From contig NZ_CP114289.2 of NCBI RefSeq assembly GCF_027111315.2, positions 2,108,001 through 2,172,000 on the forward strand: DNA of 64,000 bases. Reading direction: 5' to 3'. Each line of letters starts with the position of its first letter. Position 1 is the first letter of the stretch. This DNA is from Flavobacterium limnophilum (lineage in GTDB: Bacteria > Bacteroidota > Bacteroidia > Flavobacteriales > Flavobacteriaceae). The notes below the pieces were generated by a model. The model ran no database searches, was not told where the DNA came from, and saw only the letters and a list, made by a program, of their open reading frames with translations. The position numbers and the translations under genes were made by a program. Below, one piece after another: positions 7,852 through 16,522 of the stretch.

Positions 7852-8238
7852 ATGAAAAAATCGATTCTCTTGTTGGCAATATTGGGTTTATTGTTTTCTT
7901 GCCATAAAAACGATGAGGAGTTAGCACCAACTTCATTGACCGGGACTTGGAAATTAACCGAAGTTTTGGCTGATCCGGGTGATGGAAGCGGTACTTTCCA
8001 GCCTGTTAGCAGCAACAAAAATTTGGTATTTGTGAGTGACAACAAAGTAACTTCAAACAGCCAAATCTGCGATTTCTCCATTGAATCCAATTCAAGTTCA
8101 ACCGCCAGTTATTCCCAAGCCAATAACACCATCAATTGTTCCAATTTTGTTATTCATTACGAATTGGTTGCCAATACTTTAATTTTATCTTATCCTTGCA
8201 TCGAAGGTTGCCAAGCCAAATATATAAAAGTACCTTAA
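7852..8238 (+). CDS. lipocalin-like lipoprotein
   Basis: A 128-residue predicted lipoprotein with lipobox LFSC (Cys17). The mature region begins with LTGTWKLTEVL, the opening of lipocalin-like or META-like domains found in many Bacteroidota lipoproteins, and has four later cysteines (CDF, NCSNF, PCIEGC) that may form disulfides. It is probably anchored in the periplasm or outer membrane. It converges on the LLM oxidoreductase, with the stop codons 12 bp apart. Ligand and role are unknown. Confidence 0.75.
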   Translation: MKKSILLLAILGLLFSCHKNDEELAPTSLTGTWKLTEVLADPGDGSGTFQPVSSNKNLVFVSDNKVTSNSQICDFSIESNSSSTASYSQANNTINCSNFVIHYELVANTLILSYPCIEGCQAKYIKVP

Positions 8239-8250
8239 CGAAAATACTTT

Positions 8251-9270
8251 TTAATTTGAGCCATTTATCTCATCCATAACTTCTTTAATCAGGCGCAAAC
8301 TTTTCAGTTTGTCTTGATGGTCGAATACGGCAATGCTAATCATCAATTCGTTCACGCCAGAATTCTTTATAAATTCTTTTAATTCAGTGGTCAAGGTTTC
8401 CTTGCTTCCCACAAACGAGCAAGCCGTCATTTGGTTGACCTGAAAACGAGCTTCTTCGCGCATTCCATTCATAAGCTGTGTCAAGGATTCCAACGGAGGT
8501 TGCAATGGTTTTCTGTTGTTTTGCACCAAATTCCCAAACATTTGATACAAACTGGTGGAGAGAATTTCGGCTTCTTGATCCGTATCGGCCGCAATGGCAT
8601 TGACACAAGCCATCGTATAAGGCTGTTCCAAATATTCCGAAGCTTGAAAATTATTGCGATACAATTGAAACGCTACCATCATTTCTCTGGGTGCAAAATG
8701 TCCCGCAAAAGCATAAGGCAAACCTTTGGAAGCCGCCAAAACAGCACTTTCCCTACTCGATCCCAATATCCAAAGGGGAACATTGGTGCCTTCGGCAGGA
8801 AAGGCGCGCACTTTGGCCGTGGCATTTCGCCCCGAAAAATAAGTTTGCAAGGCTTCCACATTTTGCGGAAATTGTTGCGATTGTTCATAGAAATCTTTCC
8901 GGATAGCCATCGCAGTCGGCGTGTCGGTTCCGGGTGCTCTTCCCAAACCCAAATCGATTCGGTTGGGATACAGGGTTTCCAAGGTTCCAAACTGTTCCGC
9001 CACAATCAACGGCGAATGGTTGGGCAACATAATTCCGCCCGATCCCACTCGAATGTGTTGGGTTTGACCCGCAATATATCCTATCAAAACCACCGTTGCA
9101 GCACTCGCCACGTGAGGCATATTGTGATGTTCTGCCAACCAAAATCGTTGGTATCCCAAAGCGTCCGCCAACTGGGCCAGTTCTTTTGTTTTTTCGAAGG
9201 TTGTGCTGGCATTACTGTCTTGGGTTACTAATGCTAATTCTAATATGGAAATGGGAATCGTATTGGTCAT
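8251..9270 (-). CDS. LLM class flavin-dependent oxidoreductase
   Basis: A 339-residue luciferase-like monooxygenase family enzyme (TIM barrel using reduced FMN). It starts MTNTIPISILELALV and shows the family landmarks YQRFWLAEHHNMPHVAS (residues 40-56), VGSGGIMLPNHSPLIVAEQF, RIDLGLGRAPGTD and GSSRESAVLAA. Length and domain order match YhbW-type proteins commonly annotated as alkanal monooxygenase-like; the physiological substrate is unknown. No flavin reductase partner lies next to it. The first in-frame ATG (9270) is the natural start. Confidence 0.92.
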   Translation of the reverse strand: MTNTIPISILELALVTQDSNASTTFEKTKELAQLADALGYQRFWLAEHHNMPHVASAATVVLIGYIAGQTQHIRVGSGGIMLPNHSPLIVAEQFGTLETLYPNRIDLGLGRAPGTDTPTAMAIRKDFYEQSQQFPQNVEALQTYFSGRNATAKVRAFPAEGTNVPLWILGSSRESAVLAASKGLPYAFAGHFAPREMMVAFQLYRNNFQASEYLEQPYTMACVNAIAADTDQEAEILSTSLYQMFGNLVQNNRKPLQPPLESLTQLMNGMREEARFQVNQMTACSFVGSKETLTTELKEFIKNSGVNELMISIAVFDHQDKLKSLRLIKEVMDEINGSN

Positions 9271-9435
9271 TGTATTTTCGGATTTTAGTAAAATTACTCT
9301 TTTACATTAAAAATCACCAAATCCTAGTTGTTAATTGAATGATAATATTTGTAGAAGCTGTCACCAAAGACTACTTTTGAAATTATAAAATGACGCACAT
9401 TATAATTAAAACAACAACAAATAAACAACACAATT

Positions 9436-9816
9436 ATGGGATTTTTTTCAGCCTTGTTAGGCAACGCCGGAGCAGTAAGCCAAGAAAGTTTAATGAAGGA
9501 CTACAGCAAATTATTGATTGAAGGAGAAGAGATTGAGTTGGGTTTTAAACTCATTCGCGATGTATTCATCTTTACCACCAAGCGATTAATCTTGGTTGAA
9601 AAACAAGGTTTGACCGCCAGCAAAGTCGAATACAAATCCGTTACTTATAAAAGTATTTCCAGATTCAGTATCGAAACTGCGGGTACTTTTGATTTGGATG
9701 CAGAACTCAAAATCTGGGTTTCCAGTGAAACACAACCCAGCATCAGGAAACAATTCAACAAATCGGTCAATGTCTATGACGTCCACATGGTTTTGGCATC
9801 GCACGTCTTGGGATAA
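9436..9816 (+). CDS. bacterial PH domain protein (YvbH-type)
   Basis: A 126-residue cytoplasmic protein covering one bacterial pleckstrin-homology-like domain. After a short N-terminal helix (AVSQESLMKDYSKLL) come strands GEEIELGFKLIRDVFIFTTKRLILVEKQG and YKSVTYKSISRFSIETAG, matching the bPH domain pattern in order and length. These proteins form ring-like oligomers in structures of the family; their role is poorly defined. Monocistronic, with a strong terminator immediately downstream. Confidence 0.85.
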   Translation: MGFFSALLGNAGAVSQESLMKDYSKLLIEGEEIELGFKLIRDVFIFTTKRLILVEKQGLTASKVEYKSVTYKSISRFSIETAGTFDLDAELKIWVSSETQPSIRKQFNKSVNVYDVHMVLASHVLG

Positions 9817-9839
9817 AAAATTATTTGGTCTTAAAAATT

Positions 9840-9869
9840 ATCCGAAGTCTACTGCTTCGGATTTTTTTT
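9840..9869 (+). terminator. terminator of the PH-domain gene
   Basis: ATCCGAAG pairs with CTTCGGAT around the loop TCTACTG and is followed by eight T. Confidence 0.85.
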
Positions 9870-9935
9870 GAGCCAAATAGTTTTAAAAACAAAAGAATAA
9901 TTGATGAACCACCAAAATATTTAACTGTAATTTTT

Positions 9936-9965
9936 AACTGATTTTTTATTAAATCAATACATTTG
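9936..9965 (+). promoter_or_regulatory. putative guaC promoter
   Basis: TACATTTG (9958-9965) fits the Bacteroidota -7 element TAnnTTTG; the -33 position is weak. It lies 25 bp before the guaC start. Confidence 0.45.
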
Positions 9966-9989
9966 TTAAACAACTTATTATTTAGCATC

Positions 9990-11030
9990 ATGAGAATAGA
10001 AACCGAACTCAAATTAGGATTTAAAGATGTAATGATTAGACCCAAACGTTCTACTTTAAAAAGCAGATCACAGGTTTCATTGGAGAGGGAATTCAAGTTT
10101 TTGCATAGTTCGACCACTTGGTCTGGCGTACCCATTATGGGAGCCAACATGGACACCGTGGGAACCTTTGAAATGGCGTTGGCTTTGGCCAAAGAAAATC
10201 TTTTTACGGCTATCCACAAACATTATTCCCTTCAGCAATGGAGTGAATTCATAAAAAATGCCCCCGAGAATATCCAGGATTATATTGCCGTGAGTTCTGG
10301 AACCGGAAAAAATGATTTTAAAAAAATAGGGGAAATATTCGAGCAGAATCCGCAATTAAAATTCATCTGCATTGACGTTGCCAACGGCTATTCGGAGCAT
10401 TTTGTGAGCTTTTTGAAACAAGCCCGCAACCAATATCCCGACAAAGTAATTATTGCCGGAAACGTGGTTACCGGTGAAATGGTGGAGGAATTATTGTTGG
10501 CCGGTGCCGATATCGTGAAAGTGGGAATTGGCCCTGGTTCGGTTTGTACCACAAGGGTAAAAACAGGTGTTGGTTATCCCCAACTTTCTGCCATTATCGA
10601 ATGTGCCGATGCCGCACACGGTTTGGGAGGCCACATCATCAGCGATGGCGGCTGTGTCACGCCGGGTGATGTTGCCAAAGCATTTGGTGCGGGTGCCGAT
10701 TTTGTAATGCTGGGTGGAATGCTGGCCGGACACACCGAAAGTGGCGGTGAACTAATTGAAATTGAGGGCGAAAAATACAAGAAATTCTACGGAATGAGTT
10801 CCGAAACGGCCATGAACAAACACGTTGGCGGCGTGGCCGAATATAGAGCCAGCGAAGGGAAAACCGTTCAAGTTCCGTTCAAGGGAGACGTCTTTGAAAC
10901 ACTCAAAGACATTCTTGGCGGCATTAGGAGTACCTGCACTTATGTGGGCGCTTCCAAATTGAAAGAATTGACCAAAAGAACCACCTTTATCCGAGTTTTG
11001 GAACAAGAGAACGTCATTTTCAACAAGTAA
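9990..11030 (+). CDS. guaC: GMP reductase
   Basis: A 346-residue enzyme converting GMP to IMP and ammonia with NADPH, in purine interconversion. The start at 9990 ([20 protein letters not shown]) matches the family start; the upstream ATG adds an unlikely hydrophobic tail. The IMPDH/GMPR barrel is complete: [11 protein letters not shown] near residue 53, the active-site loop GPGSVCTTR with Cys186, and the phosphate-binding [18 protein letters not shown]. The absence of CBS domains separates it from IMP dehydrogenase. It stands alone between a terminator and a bidirectional terminator. Confidence 0.96.
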   Translation: MRIETELKLGFKDVMIRPKRSTLKSRSQVSLEREFKFLHSSTTWSGVPIMGANMDTVGTFEMALALAKENLFTAIHKHYSLQQWSEFIKNAPENIQDYIAVSSGTGKNDFKKIGEIFEQNPQLKFICIDVANGYSEHFVSFLKQARNQYPDKVIIAGNVVTGEMVEELLLAGADIVKVGIGPGSVCTTRVKTGVGYPQLSAIIECADAAHGLGGHIISDGGCVTPGDVAKAFGAGADFVMLGGMLAGHTESGGELIEIEGEKYKKFYGMSSETAMNKHVGGVAEYRASEGKTVQVPFKGDVFETLKDILGGIRSTCTYVGASKLKELTKRTTFIRVLEQENVIFNK

Positions 11031-11040
11031 ATTTAAAAAA

Positions 11041-11072
11041 AAGGAATAGTTAATTAACTATTCCTTTTTTTG
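11041..11072. terminator. bidirectional terminator between guaC and the cupin gene
   Basis: GGAATAGTTAATTAACTATTCC is a perfect palindrome with A and T runs on its two sides. It overlaps the last codons of the convergent cupin gene. Confidence 0.85.
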
Positions 11073-11507
11073 GTATTTTTTCATCACCAGATATTTCAAT
11101 TCGGTGTCTCCCGCATTGCTGATTCCGTGCTCCACATTGGAAGGGCAATAAAAACTGGTATAAGCACCGGCAGTTATGGTTTTGCCTTCCAAATAAAACG
11201 TGGCAGTGCCTTCCAATACAAAAAAGAATTCCTCTTCAATATGTTTGTGTGGCGGATGAGTGGACATTTTAGGGCCAACCACGCTCATTTTTAGCGTATT
11301 CCCATCAATAAAATCCTTGTCAACAAACCAATATTGGTAACCCACTTTGGTTTTCACGACTTTATCCTGATCAAAGTGATTGACGCAATTTTCTATCGTA
11401 AACTTTTTATCGGTTGAATGCTCCTCTTTTTTCAACTCCTGTGCCTTTGCCGATTGTTGCATCATTAGAACAAACATTGCAACTTGTATAATTTGTGCTG
11501 TTCTCAT
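11058..11507 (-). CDS. secreted cupin-domain protein
   Basis: About 149 residues from the start giving a signal peptide (MRTAQIIQVAMFVLM ... AKAQ). A single cupin domain follows: motif 1 appears as HPPHKHIEEEFFFVLEG, with His, His and Glu as likely metal ligands, and motif 2 as SFYCPSNVEHGISNAGD with a ligand His. The fold is common among small-molecule-binding proteins and isomerases; the substrate is unknown. Its convergent end lies inside the terminator shared with guaC. The signal peptide suggests a periplasmic location. Confidence 0.83.
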   Translation of the reverse strand: MRTAQIIQVAMFVLMMQQSAKAQELKKEEHSTDKKFTIENCVNHFDQDKVVKTKVGYQYWFVDKDFIDGNTLKMSVVGPKMSTHPPHKHIEEEFFFVLEGTATFYLEGKTITAGAYTSFYCPSNVEHGISNAGDTELKYLVMKKYQKKE

Positions 11508-11598
11508 AATATTACTGTTTAAAATTACGTCCGTATTTGGCATTGATTCTCCAAATTTAATCCTTTTTTATTGAAAACAATCTATCATGCCTTTTTTC

Positions 11599-11634
11599 AA
11601 AAAAAATAACCCCGAAGCAATACTTCGGGGTTAT
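11599..11634 (-). terminator. terminator of the hexuronate operon
   Basis: ATAACCCCGAAG pairs with CTTCGGGGTTAT, with a T run on the minus strand. It lies 29 bp after the transporter stop. Confidence 0.88.
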
Positions 11635-11662
11635 CAAGAAAAAAAAGATATTGTTTGAAAAA

Positions 11663-13108
11663 CTACAAATCCTTGATTGGTGCATATTTAGGCACTAATG
11701 ATTTCATTACAATCCAACCGGTCAAGTAACAAACTGCGCAAATGGAGAAAATGATAAAGTATCCAGCTTCAATCCCTTCAAAGCCCATAAAGGACATATT
11801 CGTTTCTTTGGTATAATCAAATAATACTCCAGAACCTTTGTTGATCATGGTAGAACCCAAACCTCCTGCCAAACCTCCAATTCCGGTGATCGTGGCAATT
11901 GCTTTTTTAGGAAACATGTCACCAACTGTCGTGAAAATATTGGCTGACCAAGCTTGGTGGGCTGCTCCGGCGATACCGATAATAATTACCGGCAACCAAT
12001 AGCTAATATGTCCTAAAGGTTGTGCCACTAATGCCAACAATGGGAAAAATGCAAAAATCAACATCGCTCTCATTCTTCCTTCATACGGATTCATGCCTTT
12101 CTTTTCAACAAAATAAGTTGGCAACCAACCTCCAATAATAGAAAGCAAAGTAATCATGTAAAGAACGAATAAAGGAAAAGCGGCTTCAGTAGAATCCATT
12201 CCGTAAACCGAGCTTAAATAAGCTGGAGTCCAGAACAAGAAGAACCACCAAACACCATCTGTCATAAATTTTCCAAAAGCAAAAGCCCAAGTTTGTTTGT
12301 ATCTGAAACAATCCTTGAAAGTCACTTTGGTAGTTGTTTCTGGCACATAACCAACCAATTTACTGTCGGCTACATCATCTTGTTGAATATATTCCAATTC
12401 AGCAGCGCTAACTTTTTTATGATTTTCTGGTTTGTCGTACATGAAAATCCAAAAACCCATCCAAGCAAAACCTAAAGCTCCAATAATGATGAAAGCCATT
12501 TCCCAACCAAAAGCTTTGGCAATAAATGGGATGGTAATTGGGGCAGCCAATGCTCCTACCGTTGCACCTGCATTAAAAATACTGGTAGAAAAAGCCCTGT
12601 CTTTCTTGGGGAAATATTCAGCTGTTGTTTTGATGGCTGCAGGAAAGTTTCCTGCTTCTCCAACTGCCAAAACAAAACGGGCAAAAATAAACAAAGTAAC
12701 ACTCACGTTGATGACCAATGCAGTATCTTCTACCTGACCAATAGCCTCTTTTGCTCCTTCAAAACCTACAAACCAGTCTCCTGTTATATATCCTGCAGTT
12801 GCAATTCCTGCAAAAGCATGCAAACAAGCTCCTACAGACCAAACTCCAATAGCCCAAAGGAATCCTTTTTTGGTATCCATAAAATCTACAAATTTCCCAG
12901 CAAACAACAAAGAAACTGCGTAAAAGATTGAGAATAAAGCTGTAATATTTCCGTAATCGTTGTTGGTCCAGTGGAATTCAGGGGCAATAAAATCATTCCA
13001 TGTCAAAGAAAGTACTTGTCTGTCCAAGTAGTTGATGGTGGTTGCAAAAAAGAGTAATCCGCAAATAGACCAGCGGTAATTCCCTATTGATTGTTTTGTT
13101 TTGCTCAT
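11663..13108 (-). CDS. exuT: ExuT-like MFS hexuronate transporter
   Basis: A 481-residue major facilitator permease with about 12 membrane segments. The N-terminus YRWSICGLLFFATTINYLDRQVLSLTW matches the anion:cation symporter (ACS) group that includes ExuT, with the family NYLDR motif in helix 1, and VGEAGNFPAAIK follows in helix 4 (residues about 170-181). Compared with E. coli ExuT it carries an insert of roughly 30 residues before helix 4 (GYITGDWFVGFEGAKEAIGQ). It is the last gene of the minus-strand hexuronate operon, 74 bp after uxuA, so uptake of glucuronate or galacturonate is inferred from context. Confidence 0.85.
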   Translation of the reverse strand: MSKTKQSIGNYRWSICGLLFFATTINYLDRQVLSLTWNDFIAPEFHWTNNDYGNITALFSIFYAVSLLFAGKFVDFMDTKKGFLWAIGVWSVGACLHAFAGIATAGYITGDWFVGFEGAKEAIGQVEDTALVINVSVTLFIFARFVLAVGEAGNFPAAIKTTAEYFPKKDRAFSTSIFNAGATVGALAAPITIPFIAKAFGWEMAFIIIGALGFAWMGFWIFMYDKPENHKKVSAAELEYIQQDDVADSKLVGYVPETTTKVTFKDCFRYKQTWAFAFGKFMTDGVWWFFLFWTPAYLSSVYGMDSTEAAFPLFVLYMITLLSIIGGWLPTYFVEKKGMNPYEGRMRAMLIFAFFPLLALVAQPLGHISYWLPVIIIGIAGAAHQAWSANIFTTVGDMFPKKAIATITGIGGLAGGLGSTMINKGSGVLFDYTKETNMSFMGFEGIEAGYFIIFSICAVCYLTGWIVMKSLVPKYAPIKDL

Positions 13109-13182
13109 TATTGGTTTTTTTAAATTTTGTGGTTAGAGAAAAGGATTTCTTTTGCCTTAAATGTTTATATTTTTTTTAATTT

Positions 13183-14346
13183 TTATTGAAACAGGCTTTT
13201 TTTGATTCCCATTTCCAATCCACGTAATTCGGCTAAACCTCTCAAACGGCCTATTCCTGAATATCCTGGATTTGTTTTTTTATTCAAATCGTCCAACATT
13301 TGATGTCCATGATCTGGACGCATTGGCACGTTGCTGTTGTTTTTCTTTTCGATGGCGATAATGGATTTCACTACCTCATACATATCGACGTCGCCCTCTA
13401 AATGGTTGGCTTCGTAGAAATTACCTTCTGCATCGCGTTGTGTGCTTCGCAAATGTATGAAATTCATTTTATCCCCGTGACGATCCACGATTCCCGGCAA
13501 ATCATTTTCGGCAATCACTCCGTAAGAACCCGTACACATACAAAATCCATTGGATGGAGAATCTATTGCATTTAGTAACTGGATTAAATCAGCTTCAGTG
13601 CTCACCACTCTCGGCAATCCTAAAATTGGATAAGGAGGATCATCGGGATGAATGGCCATTTTTACGCCCACGCTCTCGGCTACTGGCACGATTTCACGCA
13701 AGAAATAATACAAGTTTTCTTTTAGTTTACTGGCATCGATACCGTCATACCCTTGAAGTACTTTCAAGAAATCTTCCACTGAATAAGATTCTTCCGCACC
13801 CGGTAAACCTGCAATAATGTTTTGTTGCAGTTTTATTTTATCGGCATCTGTCAACTTTTCGAAAGTAGTTTTTGCTTTTGCTTTTTGGGCTTCGGTATAA
13901 GTATTTTCTGCTCCTGGACGTTTTAGAATGAATAATTCAAAAGCGGCAAATTCGTTGATATCAAAACGCAAAGCTTTGGAACCATCCGGCATTTCATAAG
14001 ACAAATCGGTTCTGGACCAATCCAAAACAGGCATAAAATTATAGCAAACCGTATAAATACCACAACTAGCCAAATTTTTGATGCTTTGCTTGTAGTTTTC
14101 TATGTATTTCAAATAATCACCCGATTGTTTTTTGATGTCCTCGTGAACCGGAATACTTTCCACTACCGAGAAAGTTAATCCAGCCGCTTCCACTTCATTT
14201 TTTCGCTTCATTATTTCATCCACTTCCCATACTTGCCCATTTTTGATGTGGTGCAAGGCGGTAACAATTCCGGTGGCCCCGGCTTGTCTGGCATCAGATA
14301 ATTTCACGGGATCATTGGGTCCGTACCATCTCCATGTTTGTTCCAT
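13183..14346 (-). CDS. uxuA: mannonate dehydratase
   Basis: A 387-residue UxuA enzyme that dehydrates D-mannonate to 2-keto-3-deoxygluconate (KDG) with a divalent metal. It starts [33 protein letters not shown], characteristic of the family. Later blocks include [52 protein letters not shown] and RPDHGHQML, which contribute metal and substrate ligands. Length is normal. It lies 24 bp after the SDR gene and upstream of the transporter. This is the committed dehydration step and the clearest marker that the operon handles hexuronates. Confidence 0.96.
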   Translation of the reverse strand: MEQTWRWYGPNDPVKLSDARQAGATGIVTALHHIKNGQVWEVDEIMKRKNEVEAAGLTFSVVESIPVHEDIKKQSGDYLKYIENYKQSIKNLASCGIYTVCYNFMPVLDWSRTDLSYEMPDGSKALRFDINEFAAFELFILKRPGAENTYTEAQKAKAKTTFEKLTDADKIKLQQNIIAGLPGAEESYSVEDFLKVLQGYDGIDASKLKENLYYFLREIVPVAESVGVKMAIHPDDPPYPILGLPRVVSTEADLIQLLNAIDSPSNGFCMCTGSYGVIAENDLPGIVDRHGDKMNFIHLRSTQRDAEGNFYEANHLEGDVDMYEVVKSIIAIEKKNNSNVPMRPDHGHQMLDDLNKKTNPGYSGIGRLRGLAELRGLEMGIKKSLFQ

Positions 14347-14370
14347 AACTTATAATATTAAATACTATTT

Positions 14371-15195
14371 TTAAACTCCGCTAAACGCACTAAAACCTCC
14401 ATCGATAGGAATAACGACACCCGTCACAAAAGAGGATGCGTCATCACATAAATAAAGTGTGGTGCTGATTAAATCTTCCGGTTCTCCAAATCTTCCCATA
14501 GGCGTTTGGCCAATAATGGTATTCCCCCTTGGTGTCAATTCGCCGGTTTCGGTTGTCAATAAAGCACGGTTTTGATCCGTCAAGAAAAATCCAGGAGCCA
14601 AGGCGTTCACACGAATCCCTACTTTTGAAAAATGGACTGCCAACCATTGCGTAAAATTGGATACAGCCGCTTTTGCGCCACTGTATGCCGGTATTTTTGT
14701 CAAAGGTGTAAAGGCATTCATCGAAGAAATATTCAAAATGCTGCAGCCTTTTTTGCCAATCATGTCTTTTGAAAAAACTTGTGTTGGCAATAAAGTTCCG
14801 ATAAAGTTCAAATTGAAAACGAACTTTATCCCTTCGGCATCCAAATCGAAAAAAGTTTTGAAACCTTCGGTTGTATTCAGCAAGTCTTCTTCCAACAAAA
14901 ATGGATTTGAAGTAGTTCCCAATGGATGGTTTCCACCTGCTCCGTTAACCAAAATATCGCAGCTTCCCAATTTTTCGTTGATTTCTTTTCTGGCGGCTTC
15001 CAACGACTCTTTTTCCAACACATTGGCGGCAAAGCCAATGGCTTTGCCTCCTGCTGCATTGATTTCGTCGGCAACTCGATCTGCCGCATCTTTTCTCAAG
15101 TCCAAAACGGCAATTTGGTGACCTTGTTTGGCCAATGCTTTGGCCAACGTGCCACACAAAACTCCTCCTGCTCCTGTTATAACTACTGTTTTCAT
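14371..15195 (-). CDS. SDR oxidoreductase, probable fructuronate/mannonate reductase
   Basis: A 274-residue short-chain dehydrogenase. The start at 15195 is the ATG after an in-frame TTG at 15198. The Rossmann motif is TGAGGVLCG, NNAG is replaced by NGAGG, and the catalytic set is Ser (ISSMNAF) plus YSGAK. There is a long loop between strands 4 and 5 (GTTSNPFLLEEDLLNTTEGF). SDRs of this type beside uxuA in Bacteroidota are taken to reduce D-fructuronate to D-mannonate, replacing the unrelated UxuB. An alternative is the reductase of unsaturated-uronate (alginate-type) keto products. It is separated from eda by 4 bp, so translation is probably coupled. Confidence 0.82.
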   Translation of the reverse strand: MKTVVITGAGGVLCGTLAKALAKQGHQIAVLDLRKDAADRVADEINAAGGKAIGFAANVLEKESLEAARKEINEKLGSCDILVNGAGGNHPLGTTSNPFLLEEDLLNTTEGFKTFFDLDAEGIKFVFNLNFIGTLLPTQVFSKDMIGKKGCSILNISSMNAFTPLTKIPAYSGAKAAVSNFTQWLAVHFSKVGIRVNALAPGFFLTDQNRALLTTETGELTPRGNTIIGQTPMGRFGEPEDLISTTLYLCDDASSFVTGVVIPIDGGFSAFSGV

Positions 15196-15199
15196 CAAT

Positions 15200-15862
15200 C
15201 TATTTCGTGATAGAATGAATCAAAGCCAAAACTTTTTTAGTTTCAGATTCAATAGTTGCATAATCTTTGTCAGCCATCAATTGTTTGCTGATTAATTTGC
15301 TTCCCATTCCTACTGCAGAAACACCTGCTTTGAACCAACCACCGATGTTTTCGGCTGTCGTGTCAACTCCACCTGTAGGCATGAATCTCAAGTTTGGGAA
15401 AATATCTTTGATTCCACTCAAGAAATCAGGTCCCAACATGTTTCCAGGGAACAATTTGATGAATTTTACTCCTGCATTTTCGGCAGCAATAATTTCAGTA
15501 GGAGTCATACACCCTGGGCTGTACAACACTTCTTTGCTTTTCAAGAAAGTCGCCACTTCAGGAACAAATCCTGGGCTGATGAAGAAATCAGCTCCCACAG
15601 CCAAATATTCTTGGGCTTGTTGCAGGTTTTTGATGGTTCCAATTCCTAGCAATAAACCAGGCATTTCAGCATTACGAACTTCTACCATTTTGGTGAAGTT
15701 GCTTAAAGCAGTTTCTCCACGGCTTGTATATTCAACCGCCTTGATTCCAGCTTTATAAATAGCTCTTAATACTTCTATTGTTACGGTTTCGTCTGCATTG
15801 AAGTACAAAGGAAGCATTCCTTGTTGTACGATTGCATCTGTTACATTTTGAATTTTACTCAT
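15200..15862 (-). CDS. eda: KDPG/KHG aldolase
   Basis: A 220-residue class I aldolase that splits 2-keto-3-deoxy-6-phosphogluconate into pyruvate and glyceraldehyde-3-phosphate. The start at 15862 (MSKIQNVTDAIVQQGMLPLYF) follows family length; upstream codons are not conserved. The catalytic Glu45 lies in AVEYTSRG, and the Schiff-base lysine is Lys136 in KFIKLFPG. PTGGVD and the phosphate-binding VGMGSKL near the C-terminus are present. It is the final step of the pathway encoded here. A 198-bp gap holding a large hairpin repeat separates it from the upstream yhcH-like gene. Confidence 0.95.
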   Translation of the reverse strand: MSKIQNVTDAIVQQGMLPLYFNADETVTIEVLRAIYKAGIKAVEYTSRGETALSNFTKMVEVRNAEMPGLLLGIGTIKNLQQAQEYLAVGADFFISPGFVPEVATFLKSKEVLYSPGCMTPTEIIAAENAGVKFIKLFPGNMLGPDFLSGIKDIFPNLRFMPTGGVDTTAENIGGWFKAGVSAVGMGSKLISKQLMADKDYATIESETKKVLALIHSITK

Positions 15863-15916
15863 TTTTTTTAGATTTTGTGTTAATTTTAACTCCTTAATTA
15901 AGATGTTTTCTTGCAC

Positions 15917-16047
15917 TGTTGCTCGCGTGAGGGATGGCAGTGGAGCTCTTTTTTAATTTGGCGATTTTTTTCGCCAAATTAAAAAAAGCGGGAACGTACA
16001 GCCCGACCCGTAGTTTTTACGGAGGGGCACGCCCAAATATACCTTAA
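15917..16047. repeat. hairpin-forming intergenic repeat inside the hexuronate operon
   Basis: The core is a near-perfect palindrome of about 40 bp (15949-15988: CTTTTTTTAATTTGGCGA and its complement), flanked by GCTCGCGTGAGGGATGGC and GGAACGTACAGCCCGACCCG. From memory, elements with this flank pattern recur between genes in Flavobacterium genomes. It lies in the transcribed spacer between yhcH and eda and could attenuate or stabilise part of the mRNA. Confidence 0.65.
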
Positions 16048-16060
16048 ATTTGGTGTTTTA

Positions 16061-16513
16061 TTAACCGATTTTAACTTTAAATACCAATTTTTTGATTTCT
16101 CCTTCTCCGATCATTGGAGCATGAACATCCTCTGGATAAAATATTCCAAATTGTCCATCGGTTAATTGAAAATACATGTCGGGAGCATCATTGAAAAAAC
16201 GCACATCCTTTTCTGGATTATAATCTCCATTTGGGGTTACACATTTTTCTCTTGGTTTCCAGGCTATGGTTTCCAATCCTTTTACACAAACTTGAATATC
16301 TATGTTTTTGTCATGACATTCAAACTTGGCCAAACTTGCTTCGGCAGTTTTTCCGTTTGCAGTGCTTACAATAACTTTCAGGCCGTCTTCGATTTGAATC
16401 ACTCCGTTTTCTAAAGTTGCAATGTCATTTTGATTTATAAAATCGAATGCTTTTGCAAATAAAGGGTTCAAGCCAGTGTATTTTGATGCGTTATTTAGTG
16501 TATCTATTATCAT
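16061..16513 (-). CDS. YhcH/YjgK/YiaL family protein
   Basis: A 150-residue DUF386 protein with a cupin-like barrel. Recognisable blocks are the start MIIDTLNNASKYTGLNPLF, the metal-site-like KFECHDKNIDIQVCVKGLE and the C-terminal GQFGIFYPEDVHAPMIG. Members sit in sugar-acid and sialic-acid operons and are thought to act on anomers or intermediates of uronate-type sugars; the reaction is not settled. Here it lies 9 bp after kdgK, supporting a role in hexuronate use. The intact His residues suggest it is functional. Confidence 0.9.
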   Translation of the reverse strand: MIIDTLNNASKYTGLNPLFAKAFDFINQNDIATLENGVIQIEDGLKVIVSTANGKTAEASLAKFECHDKNIDIQVCVKGLETIAWKPREKCVTPNGDYNPEKDVRFFNDAPDMYFQLTDGQFGIFYPEDVHAPMIGEGEIKKLVFKVKIG

Positions 16514-16522
16514 GATTCCTGA

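Noticed and set aside
8431..9231. Long plus-strand frame antisense to the LLM oxidoreductase
   Set aside because: Shadow of the real minus-strand gene; no domain and poor codon pattern.
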